Shown piece by piece: positions 46,634 to 54,599 of a stretch of DNA of 64,000 bases (position 1 is its first letter; each line of letters opens with the position of its first letter). The position numbers and the translations under genes are program-made. The stretch is from Gemmatimonadota bacterium (GTDB taxonomy: Bacteria; Gemmatimonadota; Gemmatimonadetes; Longimicrobiales; Gaopeijiaceae): positions 62,001 through 126,000 of the forward strand of contig JAJDVT010000015.1 of the NCBI GenBank assembly GCA_022826005.1, written 5' to 3'. The notes under the pieces are model-generated. The model did not search any database, was not told where the DNA came from, and worked only from the letters and a program-made list of their open reading frames with translations.

Positions 46634-48336
46634 GCTTCCGCAGCCGCCTTGTCATCGGCGGCCTGATCGTCGCGCTGATCCCGGTGCTCCTCCTGGGCCT
46701 CGTGGTGCGCGGCGTGGGCGTCCGGCGCCTGTCGGAGGCGAACGACCGGCGAATGGAGGAGCGGAGCGGGCGGCTGGCAGCGACGTGGGGGTCCGCCGGG
46801 GAGATGCTCGGGGAGCGCCTCGCAACGCTCGGCACCGTGCTGGCGGAGGACAACGAGGTCAGAGCCGCCCTGCGCAGCGCACGGGGAGCCGCGCTGCAGG
46901 AGGCCGTGGCGCGTTTCGCGAGCTCGAGCGGACTGAGCGTGGCCGGCGTGCTCGACCGGACAGGCACCATCCTGGCTGCCAGTCACTTTCCCGGAGATGC
47001 GGGTCGTCGCGATCCGGTCCTGGCCTCCCTCGCCGACCACGCGGGCGCGCCGGTGGTCACCACCCTGTCGCTGCCGGCCGCCGACGCGACCGTCCTGGCC
47101 CGCGGCGCACGGCTGAGCGTGGCCGGGATCGAGGTGATCGCGATCGTGGCGGAGGAACTTCCCGCGCTGGGCCTGGTCCCCGAAGGCGAAGGGGTCGCGC
47201 TGCTGGCGGGGGCGGAGGGGGGCGTGGGGCGGGCGGAGCGGGTGGTCGGAGAGGCTGCCGGCGCCCCCGGAGGCGACTACCACGGACGCCAATACATCGG
47301 GCGGGTGCTCTGGCAGGGGTGGGAAGAGGCTGCCGGGAGCGTTCCCGTGGATCTGTGGCTGGCGTGGCGGGATCCGCTGCTCGCCGGCCTCGTCCGGTCC
47401 TACGACCGGGCGCTGCTGTTCTCCCTGGGGATGGCCATCGTGCTGGCCCTCTTCCTGGGCCGGGTCCTTTCCCGCCGCCTGTCCAATCCCGTGGAGCGCC
47501 TGGCGGCCACGGCCCGGCGCGTCCATCTGGGACGGCTGGACGAGACCTTCGGCCGGAGCGGGGGCAGGGAGCTGGACCGGCTGGGGTTCTTCCTCAACGG
47601 CATGCTGCAGCGGATCCGCAAAGGCATCGCGCAGGTGAAGGATGCGGAGAAGCGGGCGACCCTCGGCGAGCTGGCCCGCCAGGTCAATCACGACGTGCGC
47701 AACGGCCTCGTGCCGATCCGCAATGTGATGGACCACCTGGGCGAGGCGCACCGGAGCGGTCCGGCCGAGCTGGCCGGGGCCTTCGAAGCCCGTTCCGGGA
47801 CCCTGTCGGCGAGCCTGGACTACCTGGGTGACCTGGCCGACCAGTACCGGGCCGTGGCCGCGCACGGCGCGCGGGAAAGGACAGACCTGCGCGAGGTGGC
47901 TCGGTCGGTGGTGGAGGCCAACCAGGCCGCGCCGACGGGAGTGCGCGTGGTGGGGGAGCCGGGCCGGGAGCCCGCCTGGGTGCAGATGGACGCCGTGTCT
48001 CTCCGCCGCGTGGTGGACAACCTGGTCGGCAACGGGGTGGAAGCCGTGCGGGGGGGCGGGGTGGTGCGGGTGGGGGTGGGGTGGTGCGGGGACGGGGATC
48101 GTCCCGGGTACCGTCTCACGGTGGCGGACGACGGGCCGGGGATCCCCGCCGGCGTGCGCGACCGCGTCTTCGAGCCCTTCTTCACCACCCGCGCGAAGGG
48201 AACCGGCCTGGGCCTCGCGATCGCGCGCAGGCTGGTGCGCGACGTGGGCGGCGACATCAATCTGGAGAGCGAAGAGGGGGAGGGAACCCGGGTTTCCGTG
48301 CATCTGAACGCCGCAGCGGAAGGAGACGGCCGATGA
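46630..48336 (+). CDS. membrane sensor histidine kinase (NtrY-like)
   Basis: A 568-residue kinase. Two membrane helices (LVIGGLIVALIPVLLLGLVV near the N-terminus; LLFSLGMAIVLALFLGRVLS near residue 265) enclose a periplasmic sensor domain of about 220 residues. A HAMP-like linker follows. The phospho-acceptor is in GELARQVNHDVRNGL. The ATPase boxes are VVDNLVGNGVEAV, VADDGPGIPAGVRDRVFEPF and GTGLGLAIARRLV. It is followed by a sigma54 activator gene, making a two-component pair of the NtrY/NtrX or ZraS/ZraR sort. The signal is unknown. Confidence 0.9.
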   Translation: MSFRSRLVIGGLIVALIPVLLLGLVVRGVGVRRLSEANDRRMEERSGRLAATWGSAGEMLGERLATLGTVLAEDNEVRAALRSARGAALQEAVARFASSSGLSVAGVLDRTGTILAASHFPGDAGRRDPVLASLADHAGAPVVTTLSLPAADATVLARGARLSVAGIEVIAIVAEELPALGLVPEGEGVALLAGAEGGVGRAERVVGEAAGAPGGDYHGRQYIGRVLWQGWEEAAGSVPVDLWLAWRDPLLAGLVRSYDRALLFSLGMAIVLALFLGRVLSRRLSNPVERLAATARRVHLGRLDETFGRSGGRELDRLGFFLNGMLQRIRKGIAQVKDAEKRATLGELARQVNHDVRNGLVPIRNVMDHLGEAHRSGPAELAGAFEARSGTLSASLDYLGDLADQYRAVAAHGARERTDLREVARSVVEANQAAPTGVRVVGEPGREPAWVQMDAVSLRRVVDNLVGNGVEAVRGGGVVRVGVGWCGDGDRPGYRLTVADDGPGIPAGVRDRVFEPFFTTRAKGTGLGLAIARRLVRDVGGDINLESEEGEGTRVSVHLNAAAEGDGR

Positions 48337-48402
48337 GAGCCATGGGGGGCGGCCGGTGACGGCCGGCGTGAGCGGGCCGGCGATGGACCGGGAGGGTGGC
48401 GG

Positions 48403-49884
48403 ATGACGGCCAGGAGGCGCAGGACTCCCGCCGCGGGCGGGCTGGTGCTGATCATCGACGACGTGCGTCCGCTGGCGGAGCAGTACGCCTACGACATCGA
48501 ACGGCTCGGCGGCTTCCGGACACGGGTGGCACCGGGCGGGGCGGAGGGCCTCGACTTCCTGACGAGCGAGGTGGTGGACTGCGTGATCCTGGACCTGGAG
48601 ATGCCGGGTCTGGACGGCTTCGACGTCCTGCGCGCGATGGACCACCGCGAGATCGACGTTCCGGTGATCGTGTACACGGGGACTGGCAACTTCGACCGGT
48701 GCGTGGAGGCGGTCCGGCTGGGGGCGTTCAGCTTCATCGACAAGGCCGAACCGATGGAGCGGGTCGTCCAGGAGGTGCGCCTCGCGCTGCGCCAGACGGA
48801 TCTGCGCGAACGGCTGGACGACCTGGAGAAGCGGTCCCCGGGGGCCTCGCCGCTGATCGGGGATAGCCGTGCGATGGTCCGTTTGCGCGAAGAGATCGGG
48901 CGGCTGGCGGACATCCCCAGTCCGGTGCTGGTGCTGGGCGAGAGCGGCACGGGCAAGGAGCTGGTTGCGCGCGAGCTGCACCGCCAGAGCCGGCGCCGGG
49001 ACGAGTCCTTCGTGGCCGTCAACTGCGGCGGCATCTCGGAGGGGCTGGTCGACAGCGACCTCTTCGGACACGACCGGGGCGCGTTCACGGGGGCCGTCAA
49101 GGCGCGGCGGGGCGCCTTCGAGCGGGCCAATGCCGGCACCCTCTTCCTGGACGAGATCGGTGAGCTTCCCGGTCCCGTTCAGGCACGCCTCCTGCGGGTC
49201 CTCGAAGGCGGTGAGATGGTGCGGGTCGGCGGCGAGCAGCCGATCACCGTCGGGACGCGGATCGTCGCGGCCACGCATCGCGATCTGGACGCCGAAGCCG
49301 GGAAGGGCTCCTTCCGGGAGGATCTTCTCTTCCGCCTCAACGTCCACGTCATCCACGTCCCCCCGCTCCGGGAACGGGGCGGCGACATCGACCTCCTCGC
49401 CCGGCACTTCGCCACATCGCTGGCCACGCACCTGGGGCGTTCCCCGCGACCCGTCACCGAGTCCGCGCTGGCTGAGCTGCGGGCCAGGCGCTGGCAGCGC
49501 AACAACGTGCGCGAGCTCAGAAACACGGTCGAGCGCATGATCATTGCCTCCGATGGGCCGGTGCTGGGAGTCGAACATGTTCCGGCGGACCTGGGGAGCA
49601 CGCGTGCGGGCCTGCGGGGCGCTCCCGGGGGCCCGGCGGTGCCCACCAGTCCGCCCGGGTCCACCGGCACCTCGTCCGCCGACCCACTCCCCGCGGACAC
49701 CCCCGGCGCCAGCTTCCAGGAGCAGAAGCGGGCCGCGGAGCGCGCGATCGTCCTGCGTGCCCTGGAGGCGAATGACTGGAAGGTCGGGCTGACCGCGCGC
49801 GCGCTGGGACTCGCCGACCACTCCAGCCTCATCAAGATCATGAACCGCCTCGGGATCCGGCGGGGCCGGCCGCCCGCGCAGTAG
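48403..49884 (+). CDS. sigma54-dependent response regulator (NtrC family)
   Basis: A 493-residue activator. Its receiver domain has the acidic pair in LIIDDVRP, the phospho-acceptor Asp in CVILDLEMPGLDGF, and a Lys in SFIDKAEP. The AAA+ domain has Walker A GESGTGKELVARELH, the sigma54-contacting RGAFTGA, Walker B TLFLDEIGEL and the R-finger region FREDLLFRLN. A Fis-type HTH ends the protein (GLTARALGLADHSSLIKIMN). GAFTGA intact means it should activate sigma54 RNA polymerase. The start ATG at 48403 follows GGGAGGGTGG. Dyad site C lies 63 nt downstream. Confidence 0.94.
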   Translation: MTARRRRTPAAGGLVLIIDDVRPLAEQYAYDIERLGGFRTRVAPGGAEGLDFLTSEVVDCVILDLEMPGLDGFDVLRAMDHREIDVPVIVYTGTGNFDRCVEAVRLGAFSFIDKAEPMERVVQEVRLALRQTDLRERLDDLEKRSPGASPLIGDSRAMVRLREEIGRLADIPSPVLVLGESGTGKELVARELHRQSRRRDESFVAVNCGGISEGLVDSDLFGHDRGAFTGAVKARRGAFERANAGTLFLDEIGELPGPVQARLLRVLEGGEMVRVGGEQPITVGTRIVAATHRDLDAEAGKGSFREDLLFRLNVHVIHVPPLRERGGDIDLLARHFATSLATHLGRSPRPVTESALAELRARRWQRNNVRELRNTVERMIIASDGPVLGVEHVPADLGSTRAGLRGAPGGPAVPTSPPGSTGTSSADPLPADTPGASFQEQKRAAERAIVLRALEANDWKVGLTARALGLADHSSLIKIMNRLGIRRGRPPAQ

Positions 49885-49946
49885 GTCCACGCTGCATTCG
49901 GCACGGCGATGCAACCGTGCCGACCGAGGCGGTCATACGCTCGCTC

Positions 49947-49985
49947 TGTCATGAGAACATTACATCATGTAATGTGTTCTTTACA
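49947..49985. promoter_or_regulatory. tandem dyad operator, site C, enhancer-like
   Basis: TGTCATG-AGAA-CATTACA at 49947-49964 and TGTAATG-TGTT-CTTTACA at 49968-49985, 21 bp apart, each matching 14 of 14 positions of the shared consensus. It lies between the sigma54 activator and the TPR lipoprotein gene, about 190-230 bp upstream of a sigma54-like promoter. That is where enhancers of NtrC-type proteins normally sit. An overlapping palindrome, ACATTACAT-C-ATGTAATGT, spans 49957-49975. Confidence 0.7.
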
Positions 49986-50174
49986 GTCATGACGCCTGGA
50001 TTGCCGTTCTGCGCGGCTCCCTGGACGTGGCCAAGGCCCCACCCTCCCCTCTGCCGTTCCGTGTCCGGGCGGACACAACACCGGGCCAGGACCCGGTCTG
50101 ACTGGATCGCTCTCCAAGTCTGAAGTCCTTCCCTGACAAGGCCTTATCCCCTTTCTGCACCCACGGACGCATTC

Positions 50175-50190
50175 TGGCCCGGCCGTTGCC
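50175..50190 (+). promoter_or_regulatory. sigma54-type promoter (-24/-12)
   Basis: TGGCCCG-GCCG-TTGCC matches the consensus TGGCACG-N4-TTGCW except at two positions. The invariant GG (50176-50177) and GC (50188-50189) are separated by the required 10 bp. Transcription would start near 50200, about 80 nt before the TPR lipoprotein ATG. The rest of the 398-nt gap shows no gene. Confidence 0.6.
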
Positions 50191-50282
50191 ACTGCAAGAC
50201 GGCAGAATCGACGGCCCCACGCAGGTGGAACGGGACTGGCCCCGCTCCCCCGCCGGGGCCCCCTGGCCCGGGGAGGCCAACA

Positions 50283-51344
50283 ATGAAGAAGAAGACGGCT
50301 GACAGAGGAACTGTGGGAGTGGACCGCTCGGAGAGGGTGCTGCGCTGGCTCGCCATGGGGCTGGCAATGGCGTGCTTCGTGGCGGCCGCCGCGTGCGGGG
50401 GTGACGGCGGCGGCGCCGAGTCGGCGGATGCCCGCACCATCGACACCTGGGTGGCGGCACAGGACGAGGGCTGGCGGGAGGCGAGTGTGATCGAAGAACC
50501 CTCGGTCACCCCTGAAGCTCCGCCGGATCCGCCGAGCGTCCCGGAGGAGACTCGCGCCGTATCCTGGGAAGACGCCGAGGGCGCATACCAGGCGGGCAGC
50601 TACGGAGAGGCCATCGACCTCTTCAGCGTCTACGTCGAGGAGCACCCCGAACACCCCTGGGCACACTACATGCTCGGACTCTCGGGCTGGAGGGCCGGCC
50701 ACCTGGACATCGCCGAGAGCCACCTGCTGAAGTCGATCGAACTGGACCCGCACGACGTGAAGTCGAAGGTGAACCTGGCGCGCGTGCTCATCGAAGCCGG
50801 GCGCCCCGGAGAGGCGATCGAGCAGGCCGCGCTCGCGGAGGAACTCGACCCGGCCTCGATCCAGGCGAAGCGGGTGCATGCGCGTGCCCTGGCCGAGAGC
50901 GGCGACCACGACGGCGCGCTCGCCAGGTACGAGGACGTTCTCTGGATCGATCCCGACGACGGCTGGTCGCTGAACAACATGGGATACCTGCTGGTCCAGA
51001 AGGGGCGCTACGACGAGGCCATCGGTCCCCTCGCGCTCGCGGCCCAGGTCGACAGCACCAACGTCACGTTCCTCAACAATTTCGGCAGCGCCCTGGAGGG
51101 TGCGGGGTTCCCCGTCGCGGCCCTCGGCGCCTTCCGTTCGGCCGCGGCAATCGACGCCGGCAGCAGGGCTGCGGAGAGCGCCACGCGGCTGGAGGCGCGG
51201 GTCGGCGCGGAGGCGGTCCCGGAGGTGACCCGCTCCGAACTCGCGCAGGCCTACCGCGAGGAGCTGATCGTCGGATCCTCCGCCCGCAGCGACAGTGCGG
51301 GACGCTGGTTTCCGAGCGAACGTGAAGCATGGCGCGAGAACTGA
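50283..51344 (+). CDS. TPR-repeat lipoprotein
   Basis: A 353-residue predicted lipoprotein. The signal segment AMGLAMACFVAAAAC supplies a lipobox-like AAAC. A Pro/Glu-rich linker runs to about residue 90. At least four TPR units follow, for example AEGAYQAGSYGEAIDLFSVY, AHYMLGLSGWRAGHLDIAES, VNLARVLIEAGRPGEAIEQA and NNMGYLLVQKGRYDEAIGPL. TPRs mediate protein contacts, so it may scaffold envelope assembly. The ATG has GGGGAGG upstream. It lies behind the sigma54-like promoter and site C, and before an MsbA-like exporter. Confidence 0.88.
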   Translation: MKKKTADRGTVGVDRSERVLRWLAMGLAMACFVAAAACGGDGGGAESADARTIDTWVAAQDEGWREASVIEEPSVTPEAPPDPPSVPEETRAVSWEDAEGAYQAGSYGEAIDLFSVYVEEHPEHPWAHYMLGLSGWRAGHLDIAESHLLKSIELDPHDVKSKVNLARVLIEAGRPGEAIEQAALAEELDPASIQAKRVHARALAESGDHDGALARYEDVLWIDPDDGWSLNNMGYLLVQKGRYDEAIGPLALAAQVDSTNVTFLNNFGSALEGAGFPVAALGAFRSAAAIDAGSRAAESATRLEARVGAEAVPEVTRSELAQAYREELIVGSSARSDSAGRWFPSEREAWREN

Positions 51345-51437
51345 GGCCCGGCGCGCATCTGGTGAGGGACGCCTGCCGGGCTTGGCCTCCCGCTCCCGCC
51401 CTCGCTACCCTTCGGGTCGGACGAATCGATCACGGGG

Positions 51438-53267
51438 GTGACGGGGGCGGGACCGGTGACCAACAGGAAGAAGCTCCAGCCGGCCAGGGTCTGGCGCGAG
51501 GCCAGGGCGATCATCTGGCGGTACCGCCGGAGGGTTGCCCTCGGCCTCGTCGTCATGACCATCGGACGGATCGCCGGGATGGCCGTTCCGGCGTCCTCCA
51601 AGTTCCTCATCGATGATGTTCTGAACGGCGGCCGCAGCGACCTCCTCCTCCCCCTCGCGCTCGTCGTCGCGGCGGCCACCCTCATTCAGGGCGGGACCTC
51701 CTTCGCACTCTCCCAGATCCTCGGCGTCACCGCCCAGCGCGCGATCACCGAGATGCGCAAGACCGTCCAGGCCCACGTCGCGCGCCTCCCGGTCAACTAC
51801 TTCGACTCCACGAAGTCAGGCGTCCTCATCTCCCGCATCATGACCGACGCCGAGGGGATCCGGAACCTGGTCGGCACTGGACTGGTGCAGCTCACCGGCG
51901 GCCTGATGACGGCCATCCTCTCGCTCTGCGTCCTGCTCTACCTCAACTGGTCGCTCACCCTCTACACGCTCGCCGTGCTTCTCGTCTTCGGGGGCTCGAT
52001 GGCCGCGGCCTTCCGGCGCCTGCGGCCCCTCTTCCGCGAGCGTGGCAAGATCAACGCGGAGGTCACCGGGCGGCTGGGCGAGAGCCTGTCCGGGGTGCGG
52101 ATCGTCAAGGCCTACACTTCGGAGCGCAAGGAGGACCGGGTCTTCGCGAAGGGGGCGCACCGCCTCTTCCGCAACGTGGCGAAGGCGGTGACCGGGGTTT
52201 CGGCGGTGTCGGCGTTTTCCTCGGTCGTCATGGGGGCGGTCGGCACCATCCTGGTCGTCGTCGGCGGCAGCGCGGTCGCGGACGGCGCCATGACCCTGGG
52301 CGACCTCATCATGTACATCTTCTTCACCGGCTGGATGATCAATCCGCTGGTGCAGATGGCGAACATCGGCACGCAGATCACGGAGGCCTTCGCGGGCCTC
52401 GACCGCATCCGCGAGATACGGTCGATGGCCACCGAGCTGGACGGGGACGAGGACAGGCGCCCGCTCGCCGGCACCCGCGGGCACATCGCCTTCCACGACG
52501 TGTGGTTCTCCTACAGCGAGGATCTGCCCGTGCTGAAGGGGGTCTCCCTGGACGCCCCGCCGGGCTCGACCACCGCGCTGGTGGGCTCCTCCGGCTCCGG
52601 CAAGAGCACGCTGGCGAGCCTGGTCCTCTCCTTCAACACGCCCGACTCCGGCCGCATTCTGGTAGACGGCCGCGACCTGGCGGACGTCCGCCTCGCCGAC
52701 TACCGGCGCCACGTCGGGGTGGTGCTCCAGGACAACTTCCTCTTCGACGACACGGTCGAGTACAACATCCGCTACGCGCGTTCCCTCGCCACCCGGGAGG
52801 AGGTCGTGCGGGCCGCGAAGCTCGCCCACTGCCACGAGTTCGTCACCGCCTTCCCCGACGGGTACGACACCGTCATCGGCGAACGCGGGGTGAAGGTGTC
52901 GGGCGGCCAGCGCCAGCGCCTGGCGATCGCGCGCGCCATCCTCGCCGATCCCCGCATCCTTGTCCTCGACGAGGCCACCTCCAGCCTCGATTCCGAGAGC
53001 GAAGCCCAGATTCAGGAGGGGCTGAGGACGCTGCGCAGCGGCCGCACCACGTTCGTGATCGCGCACCGCCTGTCCACCATCCGCAGCGCCGACCAGATCC
53101 TCGTCATCGAGGACGGGCGCATCGCCGAGCGGGGCCGCCACGCCGAGCTCATGGCGCTCAACGGCCGATACCGCGAACTTCACGACCGCCAGCACAGGAT
53201 CGAATTGAACCGCTTCGTCAACCCGGGGGAGGAGCTGGCCCCGGCCGCGGTGGGGCGCAGGCCGTGA
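51438..53267 (+). CDS. MsbA-like ABC exporter (fused permease-ATPase)
   Basis: A 609-residue half-transporter with six membrane helices in the first 320 residues. The nucleotide-binding domain has Walker [21 protein letters not shown]-loop VGVVLQDNFLFDDTVEYNI, signature KVSGGQRQRLAIARAIL, Walker B ILVLDEATSSLDSESE and switch His VIAHRLSTI. The subfamily holds MsbA lipid A flippases and peptide or lipid exporters, and the nearby LPS-related genes make lipid A export plausible. Starts at GTG 51438 or 51456. Confidence 0.92.
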   Translation: MTGAGPVTNRKKLQPARVWREARAIIWRYRRRVALGLVVMTIGRIAGMAVPASSKFLIDDVLNGGRSDLLLPLALVVAAATLIQGGTSFALSQILGVTAQRAITEMRKTVQAHVARLPVNYFDSTKSGVLISRIMTDAEGIRNLVGTGLVQLTGGLMTAILSLCVLLYLNWSLTLYTLAVLLVFGGSMAAAFRRLRPLFRERGKINAEVTGRLGESLSGVRIVKAYTSERKEDRVFAKGAHRLFRNVAKAVTGVSAVSAFSSVVMGAVGTILVVVGGSAVADGAMTLGDLIMYIFFTGWMINPLVQMANIGTQITEAFAGLDRIREIRSMATELDGDEDRRPLAGTRGHIAFHDVWFSYSEDLPVLKGVSLDAPPGSTTALVGSSGSGKSTLASLVLSFNTPDSGRILVDGRDLADVRLADYRRHVGVVLQDNFLFDDTVEYNIRYARSLATREEVVRAAKLAHCHEFVTAFPDGYDTVIGERGVKVSGGQRQRLAIARAILADPRILVLDEATSSLDSESEAQIQEGLRTLRSGRTTFVIAHRLSTIRSADQILVIEDGRIAERGRHAELMALNGRYRELHDRQHRIELNRFVNPGEELAPAAVGRRP

Positions 53268-53277
53268 GGAGTCGCCA

Positions 53278-54471
53278 GTGAAGCCGCGCCCCGGGGATCC
53301 CGCCGCCGCCTCCGACCGCGAGGCCGGCTTCGAGGTCGGGGACGACTTCCGCCGCTTCTCGCAGAAGGACGACATCTTCTGCCGGTCGTTCTGGGATCCG
53401 GAGGTGCGTTCGGACCGTTCCGACATGTTCTACGAGACGTACCGCACGCCCCGGATGACGTGGCGGACCGCCGACGGGTTCACCCAGCGCGACTACGCGC
53501 TCCGCAACGCTTCCTGGCACGTGACGGACATTTTCGCCGAGCTGCGCGGGGATGCCGACCGGCGCGAGGGCTTCCTGGACCCCTACACCGCGGTCCGCGA
53601 GGGGCCGGGGAGCGCTGTGGAGGTGGCTTCCCCGGAGGAGATGGCGCGGGAGGTGAAGCGCGCCGCCAGGACCCTGGGCGCCGATCTCGTAGGCATCACC
53701 GGATACGACGAGCGCTGGACCTACACGCACGCGTACAGCCACGAGACCGAGACGGAAAAGCCGCAGGAGGTCACGGCGGAACTCGGCAACGTGATCGTGA
53801 TCGCCCAGTCGATGGACCGGGATCTGCTCCGCACCGCCCCCTCCGCGCTCAGCGGCGCGGCCACCGGCGCGACCTATTCGCGCGACACCATCGTGCTGCT
53901 CGCGATTGCCCAGTACATCACCAACCTCGGGTACCGCGCGGTCGCCAGCATGAACGACGCGGCGCTGGCCATCCCGCTGGCGATCAAGGCGGGGCTCGGC
54001 GAGTACGGCCGCCACGGCCTGCTGATCACCCGCGAATTCGGTCCCCGCGTACGCCTCGGCAAGGTCTTCACCGACCTGCCGCTGGCCCACGACCGGCCGG
54101 TCCGCTTCGGCGTGCGCGAGACATGCGAGGTCTGCCGCGCCTGTACCGACGCCTGCCCGGCGAAGGCGATTGCGGGCGGCGAACCGTCCACCGGTGTCCA
54201 CAACCGGTCGAACATCCAGGGCATCCGCAAGTGGACCACGGACGCCGAGAAGTGTTTCCGCTTCTGGGCCAACCAGAACACCGACTGCGCGATCTGCGTC
54301 CGCGTCTGTCCGTACAACCGCGACTACACCCGCTGGGCGAGCCGGGCGTGGCGATGGCTCGCCGGGACGAGGTTGCGGCGGCTGGCGCTCTGGCTCGACC
54401 GCACCAGCGGCCGGGGCGTGCGGCTGGCACCTGCCCGCTGGTGGAATGCCGCCGGGCAGCCCTATCTATAG
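53278..54471 (+). CDS. reductive-dehalogenase-like iron-sulfur protein
   Basis: A 397-residue protein similar to reductive dehalogenase catalytic subunits. Characteristic stretches are YSRDTIVLLAIAQYITNLGY, AIPLAIKAGLGEYGRHGLLI and FGPRVRLGKVFTDLPL. Two cysteine clusters follow: CEVCRACTDACP with KAIAGG, and a C-x11-CAICVRVCPYN set for a second 4Fe-4S cluster. No Tat signal or membrane segment is present at the N-terminus, so it should be cytosolic, and no RdhB anchor gene lies nearby. QueG-type epoxyqueuosine reductase is related but lacks these central motifs. Activity is unproven. Confidence 0.8.
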   Translation: MKPRPGDPAAASDREAGFEVGDDFRRFSQKDDIFCRSFWDPEVRSDRSDMFYETYRTPRMTWRTADGFTQRDYALRNASWHVTDIFAELRGDADRREGFLDPYTAVREGPGSAVEVASPEEMAREVKRAARTLGADLVGITGYDERWTYTHAYSHETETEKPQEVTAELGNVIVIAQSMDRDLLRTAPSALSGAATGATYSRDTIVLLAIAQYITNLGYRAVASMNDAALAIPLAIKAGLGEYGRHGLLITREFGPRVRLGKVFTDLPLAHDRPVRFGVRETCEVCRACTDACPAKAIAGGEPSTGVHNRSNIQGIRKWTTDAEKCFRFWANQNTDCAICVRVCPYNRDYTRWASRAWRWLAGTRLRRLALWLDRTSGRGVRLAPARWWNAAGQPYL

Positions 54472-54599
54472 AGGTTCAGCGAGTCACCGCGACCCATGCA
54501 TGGAGGCGCGACGATGGAGAGAGAACTTCCGGCCACAGCCATGGTCCCTGCTCCGGCGCCGCCCGCTTGCGCCGGCGTGACTCCACCCTGGTCGACGTG

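Noticed and set aside
46516-49914. A 1132-codon open frame on the minus strand
   Set aside because: It is antisense to the histidine kinase and sigma54 activator, which have clear domains. Long empty antisense frames are expected in DNA this GC-rich, and its translation shows no domain.
49885-50282. A tRNA or small gene in the gap before the TPR lipoprotein
   Set aside because: No cloverleaf, CCA end or coding pattern was found. The content is better explained by the dyads and the sigma54-like promoter.
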